DNA from: Alphaproteobacteria bacterium
GTDB taxonomy: Bacteria; Pseudomonadota; Alphaproteobacteria; Rickettsiales; UBA1997
DNA: 6,747 nt
Assembly: GCA_016869695.1 (NCBI GenBank)
Contig: VGDN01000060.1
Location: 1 to 6,747 of the forward strand
Direction of reading: 5' to 3'
Under the pieces are notes generated by a model. That model was given only the letters and a program-made list of their open reading frames with translations, was not told the DNA's origin and did not search any database. The position numbers and the translations under genes are program-made. Positions within the stretch are counted from its first letter, which is position 1; each line of letters begins with the position of its first letter. Shown piece after piece: positions 5,927-6,747 of this stretch.

Positions 5927-6695
5927 CTAAGTCCCCGTAATCAAGCTTGTTGCTAAAGGAAAACTCTGGTGCACTGCAGTGCAAATCTTGCGCCAAAACC
6001 TGCGTCTGAATGTAAGTAGAAAAACTTTTGGCAACCTCGATAACTCTCGGATTTGTTGAGTTAAGCTTAAGATTAATACGGTCAGAAATATCAAGATTGG
6101 CGTCTTTACGATTCTGCTGCACAGCGCGAACGATGTCGCGAGCGATGCCCTCATCTTCCAAATCTTTAGTTACCTCAACATCGAGCGAAACCAGATAATC
6201 ATTGGTTGAAAGTGCCATGATTGCAGATTTCTTTTCGTCGTGATTTTTAGCGGTAAGTTTGATCTCAAACTCATCATCGACCAGCCTCACACCAGCAATC
6301 TCGATCTCTTTGTCAGAAATTTTTTGCCAAGCACCGGACTTGGCGGCGCTAGTAATCTCTTTGATTTTTGCCCCAAATTTTGCCCCGATTTTTTTGAAGT
6401 TGATCTGCAACTTAAGCTCGGCGAGCTCAGTGATGTCCTCTTTCACCAGCACTTCTTTCACATTGATTTCATCAGCGATGATTTCTGTAAATGGCAAAAT
6501 TCGCGCCGAATTTTTACCGATGATGGTTAGTGATTTTAGTGGCAAGCGCACTCGCAGATTCTTGTGATCGCGCAGCGACAAAGCCACGGAACACGCGGCG
6601 CGCACGAGATCCATATCGGCCACTAGCTCCTTCTCGTCAGGCAAAAAAGAGAGGTCAGGAAAGTTTTGTAGATGGACGGAGGTCTGGTTGTTCAT
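5901..6695 (-). CDS. Free-standing C-terminal domain of isoleucyl-tRNA synthetase (fragment or split gene)
   Basis: The 264 residues match only the C-terminal part of the long, eukaryote/Rickettsia-type IleRS, which helps bind tRNA-Ile. It opens with TSVHLQNFPD (5-14), the sequence that in IleRS follows the anticodon-binding helices. Then come MDLVRAACSVALSLR, LRVRLPLKSLTI (47-58), LQINFKKIGAKFG (96-108) and DLEDEGIARDIVRAVQQNRK (178-197), then ISDRI. The catalytic Rossmann fold with HIGH and KMSKS, the editing domain and the anticodon helices are absent. An in-frame TGA lies 27 bases upstream of the ATG and no other frame there encodes IleRS, so this is not the end of a local full gene. The ATG at 6695 has a good Shine-Dalgarno GGAG seven bases upstream and overlaps the preceding stop as ATGA. 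The frame is undamaged. It could be a functional split subunit, a stand-alone accessory domain, or a relocated fragment that remains open. Confidence 0.82.
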   Translation of the reverse strand: MNNQTSVHLQNFPDLSFLPDEKELVADMDLVRAACSVALSLRDHKNLRVRLPLKSLTIIGKNSARILPFTEIIADEINVKEVLVKEDITELAELKLQINFKKIGAKFGAKIKEITSAAKSGAWQKISDKEIEIAGVRLVDDEFEIKLTAKNHDEKKSAIMALSTNDYLVSLDVEVTKDLEDEGIARDIVRAVQQNRKDANLDISDRINLKLNSTNPRVIEVAKSFSTYIQTQVLAQDLHCSAPEFSFSNKLDYGDLDVAFARVS

Positions 6696-6747
6696 GCGAG
6701 TTCTCCGATTACGAAAGCTTTTTCACCTGCTTTTTCGAGTATAGTTT
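6692..6747 (-). CDS. C-terminal tail of an upstream gene, possibly PurM (partial)
   Basis: The minus strand reads TILEKAGEKAFVIGELA and then TGA at 6694-6692, entering from the right edge. Only 17 residues are visible. The pattern of a helix ending AGE.aF.IGE resembles the C-terminus of phosphoribosylaminoimidazole synthetase (PurM, AIR synthase, purine biosynthesis). This is a short match made from memory and other proteins could fit. The stop overlaps the start of the IleRS-like gene by ATGA, indicating one transcript. Confidence 0.45.
   Translation of the reverse strand, partial: TILEKAGEKAFVIGELA
6703..6706 (-). promoter_or_regulatory. Shine-Dalgarno site of the IleRS C-terminal-domain gene
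   Basis: GGAG on the minus strand, seven bases before the ATG at 6695 and inside the last codons of the upstream frame. It is the best ribosome binding site in the window and supports real translation starting at this ATG, rather than the frame being a random remnant. Confidence 0.65.

Noticed and set aside
5901..6747. IleRS frame as the 3' end of a frameshifted full-length ileS
   Set aside because: None of the three frames in the 52 bases upstream encodes the anticodon-binding helix that precedes SVHL in IleRS, and one frame encodes a different protein's tail. Only 52 bases are visible, so this is provisional.

Overview
This window looks like chromosomal DNA of a Gram-negative bacterium, probably an alphaproteobacterium. 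A TonB-ExbB-ExbD energy-transducing system and a TonB-dependent outer-membrane receptor require an outer membrane. The tRNA with a CAU anticodon closely resembles the elongator tRNA-Met I recall from alphaproteobacteria. The IleRS-like C-terminal domain is of the long, zinc-finger-free type I associate with eukaryotes and Rickettsia-like bacteria. I cannot name genus or order from the sequence alone.

Left block (1-2434, minus strand): a compact iron-uptake locus in the order tonB, exbB, exbD, siderophore receptor. The tonB stop directly abuts the exbB start, exbB and exbD overlap by 11 bases, and the receptor begins 25 bases after exbD. The receptor runs off the left edge. The likely scheme is that ExbB/ExbD harvest the proton gradient, TonB carries the force across the periplasm, and the receptor imports a ferric siderophore.

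Middle block (2435-5068, plus strand): a gap of nearly 500 bases with no convincing gene but several inverted repeats. It is followed by uvrB, the damage-recognition helicase of nucleotide excision repair, which is complete with all main motifs. A tRNA-Met(CAU) with its own good sigma70-type promoter follows.

Right block (5177-6747, minus strand): three tightly overlapping reading frames. The first is a 17-residue C-terminal tail that resembles PurM. It overlaps by ATGA with a 264-residue protein that is only the C-terminal part of isoleucyl-tRNA synthetase. That in turn overlaps by 26 bases an unrecognised 249-residue protein with an HExxH metallopeptidase motif. The free-standing IleRS C-terminal domain, with its own Shine-Dalgarno site, and its pairing with the HExxH protein are the most unusual things in the window.
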